DNA of 64,000 nt, taken from the NCBI RefSeq assembly GCF_016811075.1, contig NZ_JAFBGL010000009.1, forward strand, positions 1 through 64,000, read 5' to 3'. The stretch is from Oceaniferula flava. Its GTDB lineage: Bacteria; Verrucomicrobiota; Verrucomicrobiia; Verrucomicrobiales; Akkermansiaceae. Both the position numbers and the translations under genes were made by a program. Shown here in pieces: positions 55,504-63,437 of the stretch. The notes beneath the pieces were generated by a model. That model was not told the DNA's origin and did no database searches. It worked only from the letters and a program-made list of their open reading frames with translations. The stretch's first letter is position 1. Every line of letters starts with the position of its first letter.

Positions 55504-56265
55504 CTACCAAGGCACTTCCGAGCCGTTGATATACCAGAATTTGCCCGATTGATCCGGCTTCAGCCCGGTGATCAGCTTGAGCATTTGGGGCACGCTGTCC
55601 TTCGGATCCAGCGGTGCACCGGCACCACCCATGTCGGTTTTGTTGTGTCCCGGGTTCAGGGAAATCACGATGAACCCATCACCGGCCAGCTGACCGTGCA
55701 GTTGTCGGGTCGCCATGTTCAGCGCCGCCTTGCTCATCGAGTAAGCGGCGTAGCTGCCACGCGTGCGGGCAATGCTGCCAAGACCCGATGAAATGTTGAC
55801 GATCTTCGGGTGCTTGGAGAGCTTCAGGTTCGGTTGGAGCGCTTTGGCGAGCAGTAGGGGACCAGTGGCATTGATATTGAAACAACGCTGCAGCGCCTCG
55901 CGATTGAGCCCCCGATTCATGTAGCCCGCGTTGTTGATCAACACGTCGATTTTTTGTCCCTTCAGCTCCTTGGCGAGATTGGCGATGTCGTCATCGCTGG
56001 TGATATCGAGTTGCAGCACCTGGGCGCCGGTGGCTTTCAGCTCCTTGGCCTCGGCCGGCTTGCGCGCAGTGCCAATCACCTTGTGCCCCGCCGCCGTCCA
56101 CTGCTTGGCATGCTCTAACCCCAGCCCCCGATTCGCCCCCGTGACCAACACCGTCAAAGGTTCATCTTCCGCCTGCGTGCAGTTGGGTAAACAAACGAGG
56201 AATGCGAGAGCGAGAAACAAACGACTCAAGGTCGTCAGCACAGTGGTCTTGGTGGTGTTCGGCAT
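55504..56265 (-). CDS. short-chain dehydrogenase/reductase with an exported-looking N-terminus
   Basis: A 253-residue SDR. The cofactor motif is TGANRGLG near residue 44, the structural NNAG is present, the catalytic Ser lies in IVNISSGLGS and the Tyr/Lys in YAAYSMSKAALN. All catalytic residues are intact. The unusual part is the N-terminus: a basic stretch and then LFLALAFLVCLPNCTQAEDE, a typical Sec signal or membrane anchor with a cleavage-like site, just before the SDR domain. SDRs need NAD(P)H and are normally cytoplasmic. The start at 56265 is an ATG; a GTG start 13 codons earlier does not remove the signal. It stands alone. Confidence 0.85.
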   Translation of the reverse strand: MPNTTKTTVLTTLSRLFLALAFLVCLPNCTQAEDEPLTVLVTGANRGLGLEHAKQWTAAGHKVIGTARKPAEAKELKATGAQVLQLDITSDDDIANLAKELKGQKIDVLINNAGYMNRGLNREALQRCFNINATGPLLLAKALQPNLKLSKHPKIVNISSGLGSIARTRGSYAAYSMSKAALNMATRQLHGQLAGDGFIVISLNPGHNKTDMGGAGAPLDPKDSVPQMLKLITGLKPDQSGKFWYINGSEVPW

Positions 56266-56416
56266 GGGATTGGAAATGGGTTGGGTATTAGATAGCACAT
56301 GCACTGCGTCGCGTCATCTTTTCCCTGAAAATGAGGGGCGTAGGTTTGTTAATAGAATGAGGCAATAAGGGGCAGGGGTATACGCAATGGGCGGAACTAC
56401 CGAGAAATGAAATGCA

Positions 56417-57949
56417 TTAGATATTGATGAGGTCGGGATTGAATCGGCCTTGTTGGATGAGGAATCCTAAGGGAAAGCTGCCGCGGCTTTTCTGATCACC
56501 TTTTTTCTCCCAAGAATCGGCAAGGTTTTTAAGTTCTTCTGCTGTGACGAGTGTGATGATCGTCTGTTTTTCAACGAAGAAACTCATCGCTGTGACAGCA
56601 CTTTCGGGAGTAAAGGACGGTCCGATAACAAGGAAGGCGCTAACGCGTTTTTCGGATGCGGAGATGTAACGGGCGAACTGTTTGATGTGGTCGGGAAGAT
56701 GCACGGGCAATTCCTTGGATTTGTTATCCCAGAGAATCAGTCCGTCGCCATGAGACAACGCACCATCGGCGTGTTCCGTTCCGACTTGTTTGAGTGGACG
56801 GTGGCCTAATTTAAATTCGAACAAATACTTGGTGGCATCTTCGAATTTTCGCTCAATCTCGATATCTTTTTCTATGAGCTGTTGGGCGCGAAGGTAAGCA
56901 TGGTCGCGAGCCGCAAACTTGAGGTATTCTGCAAACCAGTAGGTGCGTGCGTCTTCGACCTCATCGTCACGTTGCTTGAGGTGATCGTAAAAGCCGATGA
57001 TCCGAGCCATGACTTCGGCTTTTGTGCCAGATACCTGCAGATTTAAATCGCGACACCAGTCGACAATCGCATCATGTGCGAGACCATCCCTTGGCGTTGT
57101 TCCTCCTAGTAAAATCGAGGGTTTTACTCGATGGATGATAAGATCCCGAAGCTCTTCCAGAGTTTCGGATCCTTTAGGGTGACAATCAACTTTTTTTAAG
57201 GTCTCGATGTAGTAGCTCTTCTTTCTCACTGCCTTGTATTTCAGGAGTTCTTGATAACCATGTTGGCGTATTTCAATACCGAGAATTTGTCGTAAACATG
57301 CTGCGATTTCTTCCGGTATAATATCGTAATCCTGACCGTCATCATCACGCACCATCGTGATAAATCCTGCCGTTTGAAGGTGTCTACGTGCGGAATCGAC
57401 GTGGCTGCGGAGGTGGACTTCATTACCGGGTTGTGGAAACTTTCCTAAGCTTGCTTCAATGACCCGATACTCGAATTCAGTAATATTGAGCCGTCTCCGC
57501 AGGTTTGAAATCAGGTTTTGCTCGTCGGGTGTGATGTCATTATCTTGATCCCAGGCCGTCTCTAAAACAAAGCGGAAGAGATCGAGGTTTTTGGCACTCG
57601 TGCCATTAGTGGGTTGTGGATTCTCATTGGCAGCATCGATGACAAGCCTTTCCCACTCAATGACTTCTTTATCCGTCTCTGCCACGGCTAACATGAAGTC
57701 GTCTTTGTTGAGCAGCACGTGGGTCAGCATAATCCATGCGATGAGGCGAATGTCTTGTTCCTTATGGAGACGGCATTCACGCCAAGCTTGTTCTACGTTC
57801 TCCGGATAAAAGTATTGAGGGGCCGTTTTCTCCAAAGCGGGAATGATTTCATCCTCCTGAAGGTTTCGATGATCGACGACATAGGCACTGCAAAAGCGCT
57901 TTAAATCGTTCTTCGTGGAAATGCTGCGGATAACTTTGTTGAATTTCAT
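56417..57949 (-). CDS. SAP domain and PD-(D/E)XK nuclease-like protein (candidate defence gene)
   Basis: A 510-residue soluble protein. Residues ~115-170 (DITPDEQNLISNLRRRL) resemble TerB-like helical sensor domains. Residues ~300-335 match a SAP DNA-binding motif (AIVDWCRDLNLQVSGTKAEV). The segment at ~380-450 has the nuclease pattern: YLFEFKLGHR, then HGDGLILWDNKSKE, where an Asp before a beta-strand and the final D-N-K fit PD-(D/E)XK restriction-type folds, followed by AFLVIGPSF. The gene is richer in A+T than its neighbours and stands alone, unlike a restriction-modification pair. It may be a single-gene defence nuclease. Domain calls are by pattern and need profile support. Confidence 0.6.
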   Translation of the reverse strand: MKFNKVIRSISTKNDLKRFCSAYVVDHRNLQEDEIIPALEKTAPQYFYPENVEQAWRECRLHKEQDIRLIAWIMLTHVLLNKDDFMLAVAETDKEVIEWERLVIDAANENPQPTNGTSAKNLDLFRFVLETAWDQDNDITPDEQNLISNLRRRLNITEFEYRVIEASLGKFPQPGNEVHLRSHVDSARRHLQTAGFITMVRDDDGQDYDIIPEEIAACLRQILGIEIRQHGYQELLKYKAVRKKSYYIETLKKVDCHPKGSETLEELRDLIIHRVKPSILLGGTTPRDGLAHDAIVDWCRDLNLQVSGTKAEVMARIIGFYDHLKQRDDEVEDARTYWFAEYLKFAARDHAYLRAQQLIEKDIEIERKFEDATKYLFEFKLGHRPLKQVGTEHADGALSHGDGLILWDNKSKELPVHLPDHIKQFARYISASEKRVSAFLVIGPSFTPESAVTAMSFFVEKQTIITLVTAEELKNLADSWEKKGDQKSRGSFPLGFLIQQGRFNPDLINI

Positions 57950-58236
57950 GGAGGAGATAGATTATTGTTAGAATAATCGTTCGTGCAGCCTCGTCACTCT
58001 AAAAATTAATGAATCTCTGTTAGTTCTGCTGGGGGAGGGGGCGATTAGGAGGAGTTCTCGTGTTTTTCTTAAACACATGAGCCAAGAATTTTGAAAGGGG
58101 CGTATTTCTTGGTGACCGAGCACCAGGGCGGAGGCTCGGTTTTGAAATGTCAGCTTTTATTCACAATTCGTCTTGCATGTCGGCCGACCTGAGGCATTCT
58201 TTTCTGTGAACACGAAGTAAGTTGATCAACAAGCTA
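57950..58236 (+). promoter_or_regulatory. cysJ leader region with a stem and short U-run
   Basis: A 287-base A+T-rich divergent region between the nuclease-like gene and cysJ. Near 58116-58141 ACCGAGC pairs with GCTCGGT across a 12-base loop and four T residues follow, giving a terminator-like structure about 90 bases before cysJ. Its placement allows transcription attenuation of the sulfite reductase operon. I looked for a SAM-type riboswitch pattern and did not find one. Confidence 0.4.
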
Positions 58237-60009
58237 ATGATTAAGTTTCCAGCCCACTCTCCATTTTCTCCCGAACAGCAGCAGCAACTCTCGGGAATGT
58301 TGTCGTCCTTGAACCCGCCACAGGTCGCGTGGCTGGGTGGTTTTCTGTCCGGTGTGCAATCGGATGCCGCAGCGACCGCTCAACCGGTCGCAGCGAAAAA
58401 GCTGACGGTGCTTTACGGCACGGAATCCGGGAACTCGGAGGAGTTGGCGGAGCAGGTTTTCAAGACGGCGAAGAAAAAAGGCTTCAAGGCCCAGATCGTC
58501 AATATGTCCGAGACCACCGCGTCCGCGCTGAAAGAGGCCGGCAGCTTGCTGGTGGTGGTCAGCACCTGGGGCGACGGCGATCCGCCGGAGGCTGCGGAAG
58601 AATTTTACAAGGACCTGATGTCCGCCGATGTCTCGCTGGACGGGGTGGAATTCTCAGTCTGTGCGCTGGGCGACACCGGCTACGATCAATTTTGCGAAAC
58701 CGGCAAACAAATCGACGCCCGACTGGAAAAGCTCGGTGCCAAGCGCGTGGCGGATCGGGTCGACTGTGATGTCGACTACGAAGAATCCTTCCAGCAGTGG
58801 AGTGATTCCGTCTGGAAAGTGCTCGGTGATGCCGCAGCGGCCGCTGCACCGGCGGTGGCTGATTTCGCTGCCCCAGTGGCCCAAGTTTACGACAAAAAGA
58901 ACCCGTTCCCAGCGGAAGTCATCGATAACCAGCTGCTCAGCGGCGACCACTCGGCGAAGGAAACCATCCACCTGGAATTCTCGCTCGAGGGATCCGGTTT
59001 CGATTATGAGCCTGGCGATGTGCTCGCGGTGATTCCGCGCAATGCCAAGGACGTGGTGGATGCCGTGCTCAAGGCCAGTGGACTGGATGCTGATGCCACC
59101 GTGGATGTCAAAGGTGTGGGCAACAAGAAGCTTTCCGCCGCCCTCACCGAGGATCTCGATATCACCGGGCTGTCGCGCAAAATCGTCAGTGCCTGGCAGC
59201 AGATTTCCGGCTCGGAGGAGCTGGCCAAACTGCTCGACGATGCCGCCAAGGGGGAGTTCAAGGACTGGAGCTACGGTCGGGAGATCATCGATCTGCTGGA
59301 AGAGCACCCGGCAAAATCGGTCACCGCACAGCAGTTTGTAGACATCTTGCGCAAGCTGCCGCCGCGCCTGTATTCCATCGCTTCCAGCCCCAAGGCCCAC
59401 CCGGGCGAAGTGCATCTCACCGTGGCCGCCGTGCGCTACGAGAGTCATGGTAAGTCCCGCAAGGGCGTGGCCTCCACCTACCTGGCAGACGACGCCAAGA
59501 AGGGGACCCCGGTTTCTGTCTACGTGCACAAGAACAAGAACTTCCGCCTGCCGGAAAATGGCGACACCCCGATCATCATGGTCGGCCCCGGCACCGGCAT
59601 CGCGCCCTTCCGCGCCTTCGTCGAAGAGCGCGCGGAAACGCAAGCCAAGGGGGATAGCTGGTTGTTCTTTGGCGATCAGAAATACAACGAGGACTTCCTC
59701 TATCAGCTGGAACTGCAAGACCACCTCAAGAACGGCAGCCTCTCGCGTCTCGATGTCGCCTTCTCGCGGGATCAGCCGGAGAAAGTCTACGTGCAGCACA
59801 AGATGTTGGAGAATGCCAAGGAGCTTTGGCAGTGGCTGGAAAAGGGTGCGCATTTCTACGTCTGTGGCGATGCCTCCCGCATGGCCAAGGATGTCCACGA
59901 TGCGCTGCTGGAAATCATCGCCACGGAAGGTGGCAAGTCGCCCGAAGAAGCCGACGCCTACCTGGCCGCACTGAAGAAGGACAAGCGCTACCAGCGCGAT
60001 GTGTATTAA
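58237..60009 (+). CDS. cysJ: sulfite reductase flavoprotein subunit
   Basis: Passes electrons from NADPH through FAD and FMN to the haemoprotein. In order: a ~50-residue leader helix region, a flavodoxin FMN domain (~55-200, LYGTESGNSEELAE), an FAD domain (~225-430, RLYSIASSP) and an NADPH domain with GPGTGIAPFRAF. The C-terminal sequence YQRDVY is the standard CysJ end. About 590 residues, normal. The ATG at 58237 is used; a TTG lies five codons upstream. cysI starts 69 bases after the stop, so the two subunits are co-transcribed. Confidence 0.95.
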   Translation: MIKFPAHSPFSPEQQQQLSGMLSSLNPPQVAWLGGFLSGVQSDAAATAQPVAAKKLTVLYGTESGNSEELAEQVFKTAKKKGFKAQIVNMSETTASALKEAGSLLVVVSTWGDGDPPEAAEEFYKDLMSADVSLDGVEFSVCALGDTGYDQFCETGKQIDARLEKLGAKRVADRVDCDVDYEESFQQWSDSVWKVLGDAAAAAAPAVADFAAPVAQVYDKKNPFPAEVIDNQLLSGDHSAKETIHLEFSLEGSGFDYEPGDVLAVIPRNAKDVVDAVLKASGLDADATVDVKGVGNKKLSAALTEDLDITGLSRKIVSAWQQISGSEELAKLLDDAAKGEFKDWSYGREIIDLLEEHPAKSVTAQQFVDILRKLPPRLYSIASSPKAHPGEVHLTVAAVRYESHGKSRKGVASTYLADDAKKGTPVSVYVHKNKNFRLPENGDTPIIMVGPGTGIAPFRAFVEERAETQAKGDSWLFFGDQKYNEDFLYQLELQDHLKNGSLSRLDVAFSRDQPEKVYVQHKMLENAKELWQWLEKGAHFYVCGDASRMAKDVHDALLEIIATEGGKSPEEADAYLAALKKDKRYQRDVY

Positions 60010-60078
60010 TCTGGGGAAATAGAAAAAGGAACAAGCAAACCACTTGGCTCTGGCGAGCCGAGAACAATTTTTAAGACA

Positions 60079-61797
60079 ATGAGTGAAGAGAAAAAACTTT
60101 CGGCCAACGAGCCACTGAAACTGAACAGCGACTACCTGCGTGGCACACTGGCAGAGGAAATTGCGGACACCAGCAACGGTGCCATTTCCGCCGACAGCCA
60201 ACAGCTGAGCAAGTTCCACGGCATGTATCTGCAGGACGATCGCGATGTGCGTGCTGGTCGTCGTAAGAAGAAGTTGGACAAGGCCTACAGCTTTCTGATC
60301 CGGGTGCGTCTGCCCGGTGGGGTGGCCACGCCCGAGCAGTGGCTGGCGATGGATCGGATCGCCGATCAATACGCCAACGGCACCCTGAAAATCACCACCC
60401 GCCAGACCTGGCAGCTGCACGGGGTGATCAAGAACAACCTCAAGGCTTCCATCCAAGAAATGGACAAGGTGGCTGTGGACACTATCGCCGCCTGTGGCGA
60501 TGTTAACCGCAACGTCATCTGCAACGCCAACCCACACCTCAGCGAGGTGCACTCGGAAGCCGTGCAGCTGGCCAACGACATCAGCTCCCACCTGATGCCA
60601 CGCACCCGTGCCTACCACGAGATTTTCCTCGATGAAGAAAAGGTCATCAGCAGCGAAGAATTCGAAGAACCGCTCTACGGCAAAACTTACCTGCCGCGGA
60701 AATTCAAGATCAACATCGCCATCCCACCGCATAACGATACAGACATCTATGCGCAGTGCCTTTCCTTCATTGCCATCGTCGAAGAGGGGGAAATCGTCGG
60801 CTACAACGTCACCGTCGGTGGCGGCATGGGCATGACCCACGGGGTGGAAGAAACCTTCCCACGCACTGCCGATCTGATTGGCTTCTGCACGCCGGAGCAG
60901 GCGGTGAATGTGGCCGAGAAGGTGATGCTGGTGCAGCGCGACTTCGGACGCCGCGACGACCGCAAATGGGCCCGTCTCAAATACACCGTCGAGCGTATGA
61001 CCGCCGATGGCTTTCTCGCCAAGCTCAATGAGTATCTGGGCTATGAACTGGAACCCGCCCGCGACTTCAAATTTGAATCCAATGGCGACCAGTTTGGCTG
61101 GGTCACCGATGACAAGGGTAATCACCACCTGACGCTCTTCGTGCCTGGTGGTCGGGTGCTCGATACCCCGTCCTGCCCGATGAAAACCGGCATCGCCGAG
61201 ATCGCCAAGGTGCTCCAGGGCGAGTTCCGCATGACCGCGAACCAGAACTTGGTTATCTCTAACATCACCGACGAGCAAAAGCCCGAGATTGAGGCCTTGT
61301 TGGAAAAATACAAGATCCTCAAGACTCACGAACGGACCGCGCTCAGACTGAACTCGATCGCCTGTGTGGCCCTGCCAACCTGTGGTCTGGCGCTGGCCGA
61401 GGCCGAACGCTACCTGCCCACCGTCATCACCAACTTGGAAGAGGTGGTGGAAGAGTGCGGACTGCGTCACGATGCCATCACCATCCGCATGACCGGCTGC
61501 CCGAACGGCTGTGGCCGGCCTTACCTCGCGGAGATCGGATTTGTCGGCAAGGGGCCTAACAAATACAACGTCTACCTCGGTGCCGGCTTCCATGGGCAGC
61601 GCCTGAACAAGCTCTATCGTGAATCCGTTTCCGGCGACGATATCAAAGCTCTGCTGTCGCCCATCATCCGTGACTATGCCAAGAACCGTCAAGAGGGTGA
61701 ACGCTTCGGCGATTTCACCATCCGCGCCGGATACGTGGCCGAGACCACAGCTGGAAACAATTTCCACAAAAATATCGCGGCAGAAGCTGCGGTCTAA
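60079..61797 (+). CDS. cysI: sulfite reductase haemoprotein subunit
   Basis: Reduces sulfite to sulfide using sirohaem and a [4Fe-4S] cluster. The 572-residue product shows the cluster and sirohaem ligands as CVALPTCGLALAEAER and the conserved TGCPNGCGRPYLAEIG. The N-terminal part begins with LKLNSDYLRGTLAEEI, as in other assimilatory enzymes, and the substrate-binding Arg and Lys lie in TRQTWQLHGV and similar stretches. The stop (TAA) overlaps a TGTTAG/CTAACA motif. cysH follows 16 bases later. Confidence 0.96.
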   Translation: MSEEKKLSANEPLKLNSDYLRGTLAEEIADTSNGAISADSQQLSKFHGMYLQDDRDVRAGRRKKKLDKAYSFLIRVRLPGGVATPEQWLAMDRIADQYANGTLKITTRQTWQLHGVIKNNLKASIQEMDKVAVDTIAACGDVNRNVICNANPHLSEVHSEAVQLANDISSHLMPRTRAYHEIFLDEEKVISSEEFEEPLYGKTYLPRKFKINIAIPPHNDTDIYAQCLSFIAIVEEGEIVGYNVTVGGGMGMTHGVEETFPRTADLIGFCTPEQAVNVAEKVMLVQRDFGRRDDRKWARLKYTVERMTADGFLAKLNEYLGYELEPARDFKFESNGDQFGWVTDDKGNHHLTLFVPGGRVLDTPSCPMKTGIAEIAKVLQGEFRMTANQNLVISNITDEQKPEIEALLEKYKILKTHERTALRLNSIACVALPTCGLALAEAERYLPTVITNLEEVVEECGLRHDAITIRMTGCPNGCGRPYLAEIGFVGKGPNKYNVYLGAGFHGQRLNKLYRESVSGDDIKALLSPIIRDYAKNRQEGERFGDFTIRAGYVAETTAGNNFHKNIAAEAAV

Positions 61798-61813
61798 CAT
61801 TCACCATCTCCCA

Positions 61814-62551
61814 ATGAACGCCATGGCAAAACCGATCCTCAAAGAAAGCGAAGTTGATAAAGTCAATGCAGCCTTCAAGCAAATGTCAGCACCTGCCCGC
61901 ATCAAGTGGCTGCACGCTGAGTTCGGCTCGCGTCTGGTGCTCAGCAGCAGTTTCGGTCTGCAGGCGGCGATCATGCTGCATCTGGTGAGCGAAAACGCCC
62001 CTGAGGTCCCGGTGGTGTGGCTGGATACCGGCTATCTTTTCCCGGAAACCTATCAGTATGCCGAGCAGCTGATCGAGACGCTGAACATCGATGTCAAAGT
62101 CTATCAGCCAAAGCTAACAGCAGCTCGCCAAGAGGCACTCTACGGCAAGCTCTGGGAGCAGGGGGAGGAGGGGAACAATCGCTACGGCCTGATCAACAAG
62201 GTCGAGCCGATGAACCGCGCCTTGCAAGAGCTCGGCACTGACATCTGGATCAGCGGCTTACGCCGATCGCAATCCAGCACCCGGGCTGACCGCCAGTTTG
62301 CCGAGCAGCAGAAGCAGACGCTCAAGGTATATCCCATCCTTGATTGGTCGGATCCGCAAGTCTCCGCCTATTTCTACGATCAGAAGCTTCCCAAGCACCC
62401 GCTGGAGTCCGAAGGTTACGCCACGATGGGCGATTGGCATTCCACCCAACCTGTAGGCGAAGGCGAATCGGCCGAGAGCTCAAGGTTCGGAGGCACTAAA
62501 TACGAATGCGGTCTGCACCTCGATTCCGGCGCCCAGGATTTCCAGATTTAA
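61814..62551 (+). CDS. cysH: phosphoadenylyl-sulfate reductase
   Basis: Reduces activated sulfate to sulfite for the enzyme encoded just upstream. The PP-loop region reads LVLSSSFGLQAAIMLHLV, WLDTGYLFPETYQY follows, and the catalytic Cys is in the C-terminal KYECGLH. The extra CC/CxxC pairs of iron-sulfur APS reductases are absent, so this is the PAPS type. A 245-residue product; the frame continues upstream within cysI but the ATG at 61814 gives the family start. The genes that make PAPS are not in the window. Confidence 0.93.
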   Translation: MNAMAKPILKESEVDKVNAAFKQMSAPARIKWLHAEFGSRLVLSSSFGLQAAIMLHLVSENAPEVPVVWLDTGYLFPETYQYAEQLIETLNIDVKVYQPKLTAARQEALYGKLWEQGEEGNNRYGLINKVEPMNRALQELGTDIWISGLRRSQSSTRADRQFAEQQKQTLKVYPILDWSDPQVSAYFYDQKLPKHPLESEGYATMGDWHSTQPVGEGESAESSRFGGTKYECGLHLDSGAQDFQI

Positions 62552-62588
62552 GCGCTCCGAAAGGGAGGGTTTGTGAGGTGAAGTGCAC

Positions 62589-62626
62589 AAAAAAACCTCG
62601 CCGACGTAGCAACGTAGCGGCGAGGT
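62589..62626 (-). terminator. terminator of the C2-like lipoprotein gene, possibly bidirectional
   Basis: ACCTCGCCG (62595-62603) pairs perfectly with CGGCGAGGT (62618-62626). An A-run precedes it on the plus strand, i.e. a T-run follows it on the minus strand, so it terminates the leftward lipoprotein gene well. It also stands about 40 bases beyond cysH. Confidence 0.85.
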
Positions 62627-62658
62627 AGGGAAGGATGTTCGTTGATCAGTCCCGTCAT

Positions 62659-63237
62659 TTATCTCAGCACCCAGGTGTAGGAGAAATCCACGACGTAATA
62701 GAGATCTCCGTTGGAGTTTCTGTATTTAACCGTTTTTTTCGCTCTGGTTTGGCGGCTGGCAGGTGTCGGCACGGTGATGTTGTAACCACCGATTTCGTCG
62801 CTGTTCGATCTGTCGCGGTCGAACAGTCCGACGTGCACTCGGCGGTGACGATCAAAGTTCATGGAAGAGCTGTTGACTGTTAGGTAGGTGCTGTTGCGCG
62901 GGCTGTGATCATGTCGGGTCACTGAGGTGCCGATGGTGCGTCCGTTGGATTTCAGCACAGCAAAGACATCGGGGTTACGCGTGTTTCCCAAGCTGGGGTC
63001 CCATGGGATACTGCCTGATTTTCTTTTGGGCAATTGATAGATACGGATGCCGGTGATGCGGTAGCTATCGATCTCGTATTTTTTGGGAGTGGGGACAATT
63101 CCTCCACCAGGAGGTGTGATTCCTCCGCCGGGAGGTGTGCCGCCACCGGGTGGATAGTACGCGCCCGGAGGCATGTAGCAGCTGGAAAGGGTGAAGGATA
63201 GTGACGCGGCTCCGAGGAGTGGGGTGTATTTTTTCAT
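62659..63237 (-). CDS. C2-like lipoprotein
   Basis: A 192-residue exported protein. The signal peptide ends in a lipobox-like FTLSSCYM, with the lipid-bearing Cys at about residue 20. A short Pro/Gly repeat (PPGGG, four times) follows and then a C2-like beta-sandwich. There, PDVFAVLKSNG, VTRHDHSPRN, VGLFDRDRSNSDEIGGY and DLYYVVDFSYTWVL fit the loops of calcium-binding C2 domains. Bacterial C2 domains are uncommon, so this call needs checking. The ATG at 63237 is used; the longer open frame upstream (to 63390) has no good start. It converges with cysH. Confidence 0.7.
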   Translation of the reverse strand: MKKYTPLLGAASLSFTLSSCYMPPGAYYPPGGGTPPGGGITPPGGGIVPTPKKYEIDSYRITGIRIYQLPKRKSGSIPWDPSLGNTRNPDVFAVLKSNGRTIGTSVTRHDHSPRNSTYLTVNSSSMNFDRHRRVHVGLFDRDRSNSDEIGGYNITVPTPASRQTRAKKTVKYRNSNGDLYYVVDFSYTWVLR

Positions 63238-63437
63238 AGCGTTGTGTAGGGTTTGTTTTTTGTGCAGGTAGTAGGGGGTGTGAATGCGATGCCTCGCTCG
63301 TTCATTGTTCGAGCAAATGGTCATCTGGACGATATGACGCGAGATAAAGAATTCACATTCGATTAGATTGAAAAAAAAGCGTTTAGACAATCTTGAAATG
63401 CCTTTTCTTAGTTCATAACTGATTTAGCCTTGGTCTC

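Noticed and set aside
57950-58236. SAM or similar riboswitch in the cysJ leader
   Set aside because: The conserved core patterns of SAM riboswitches were not found; only a simple stem with T residues is visible.
58654-61800. A 1048-codon open frame on the minus strand across cysJ and cysI
   Set aside because: It lies exactly opposite two highly conserved genes and has no family resemblance; such frames arise from third-position G+C bias.
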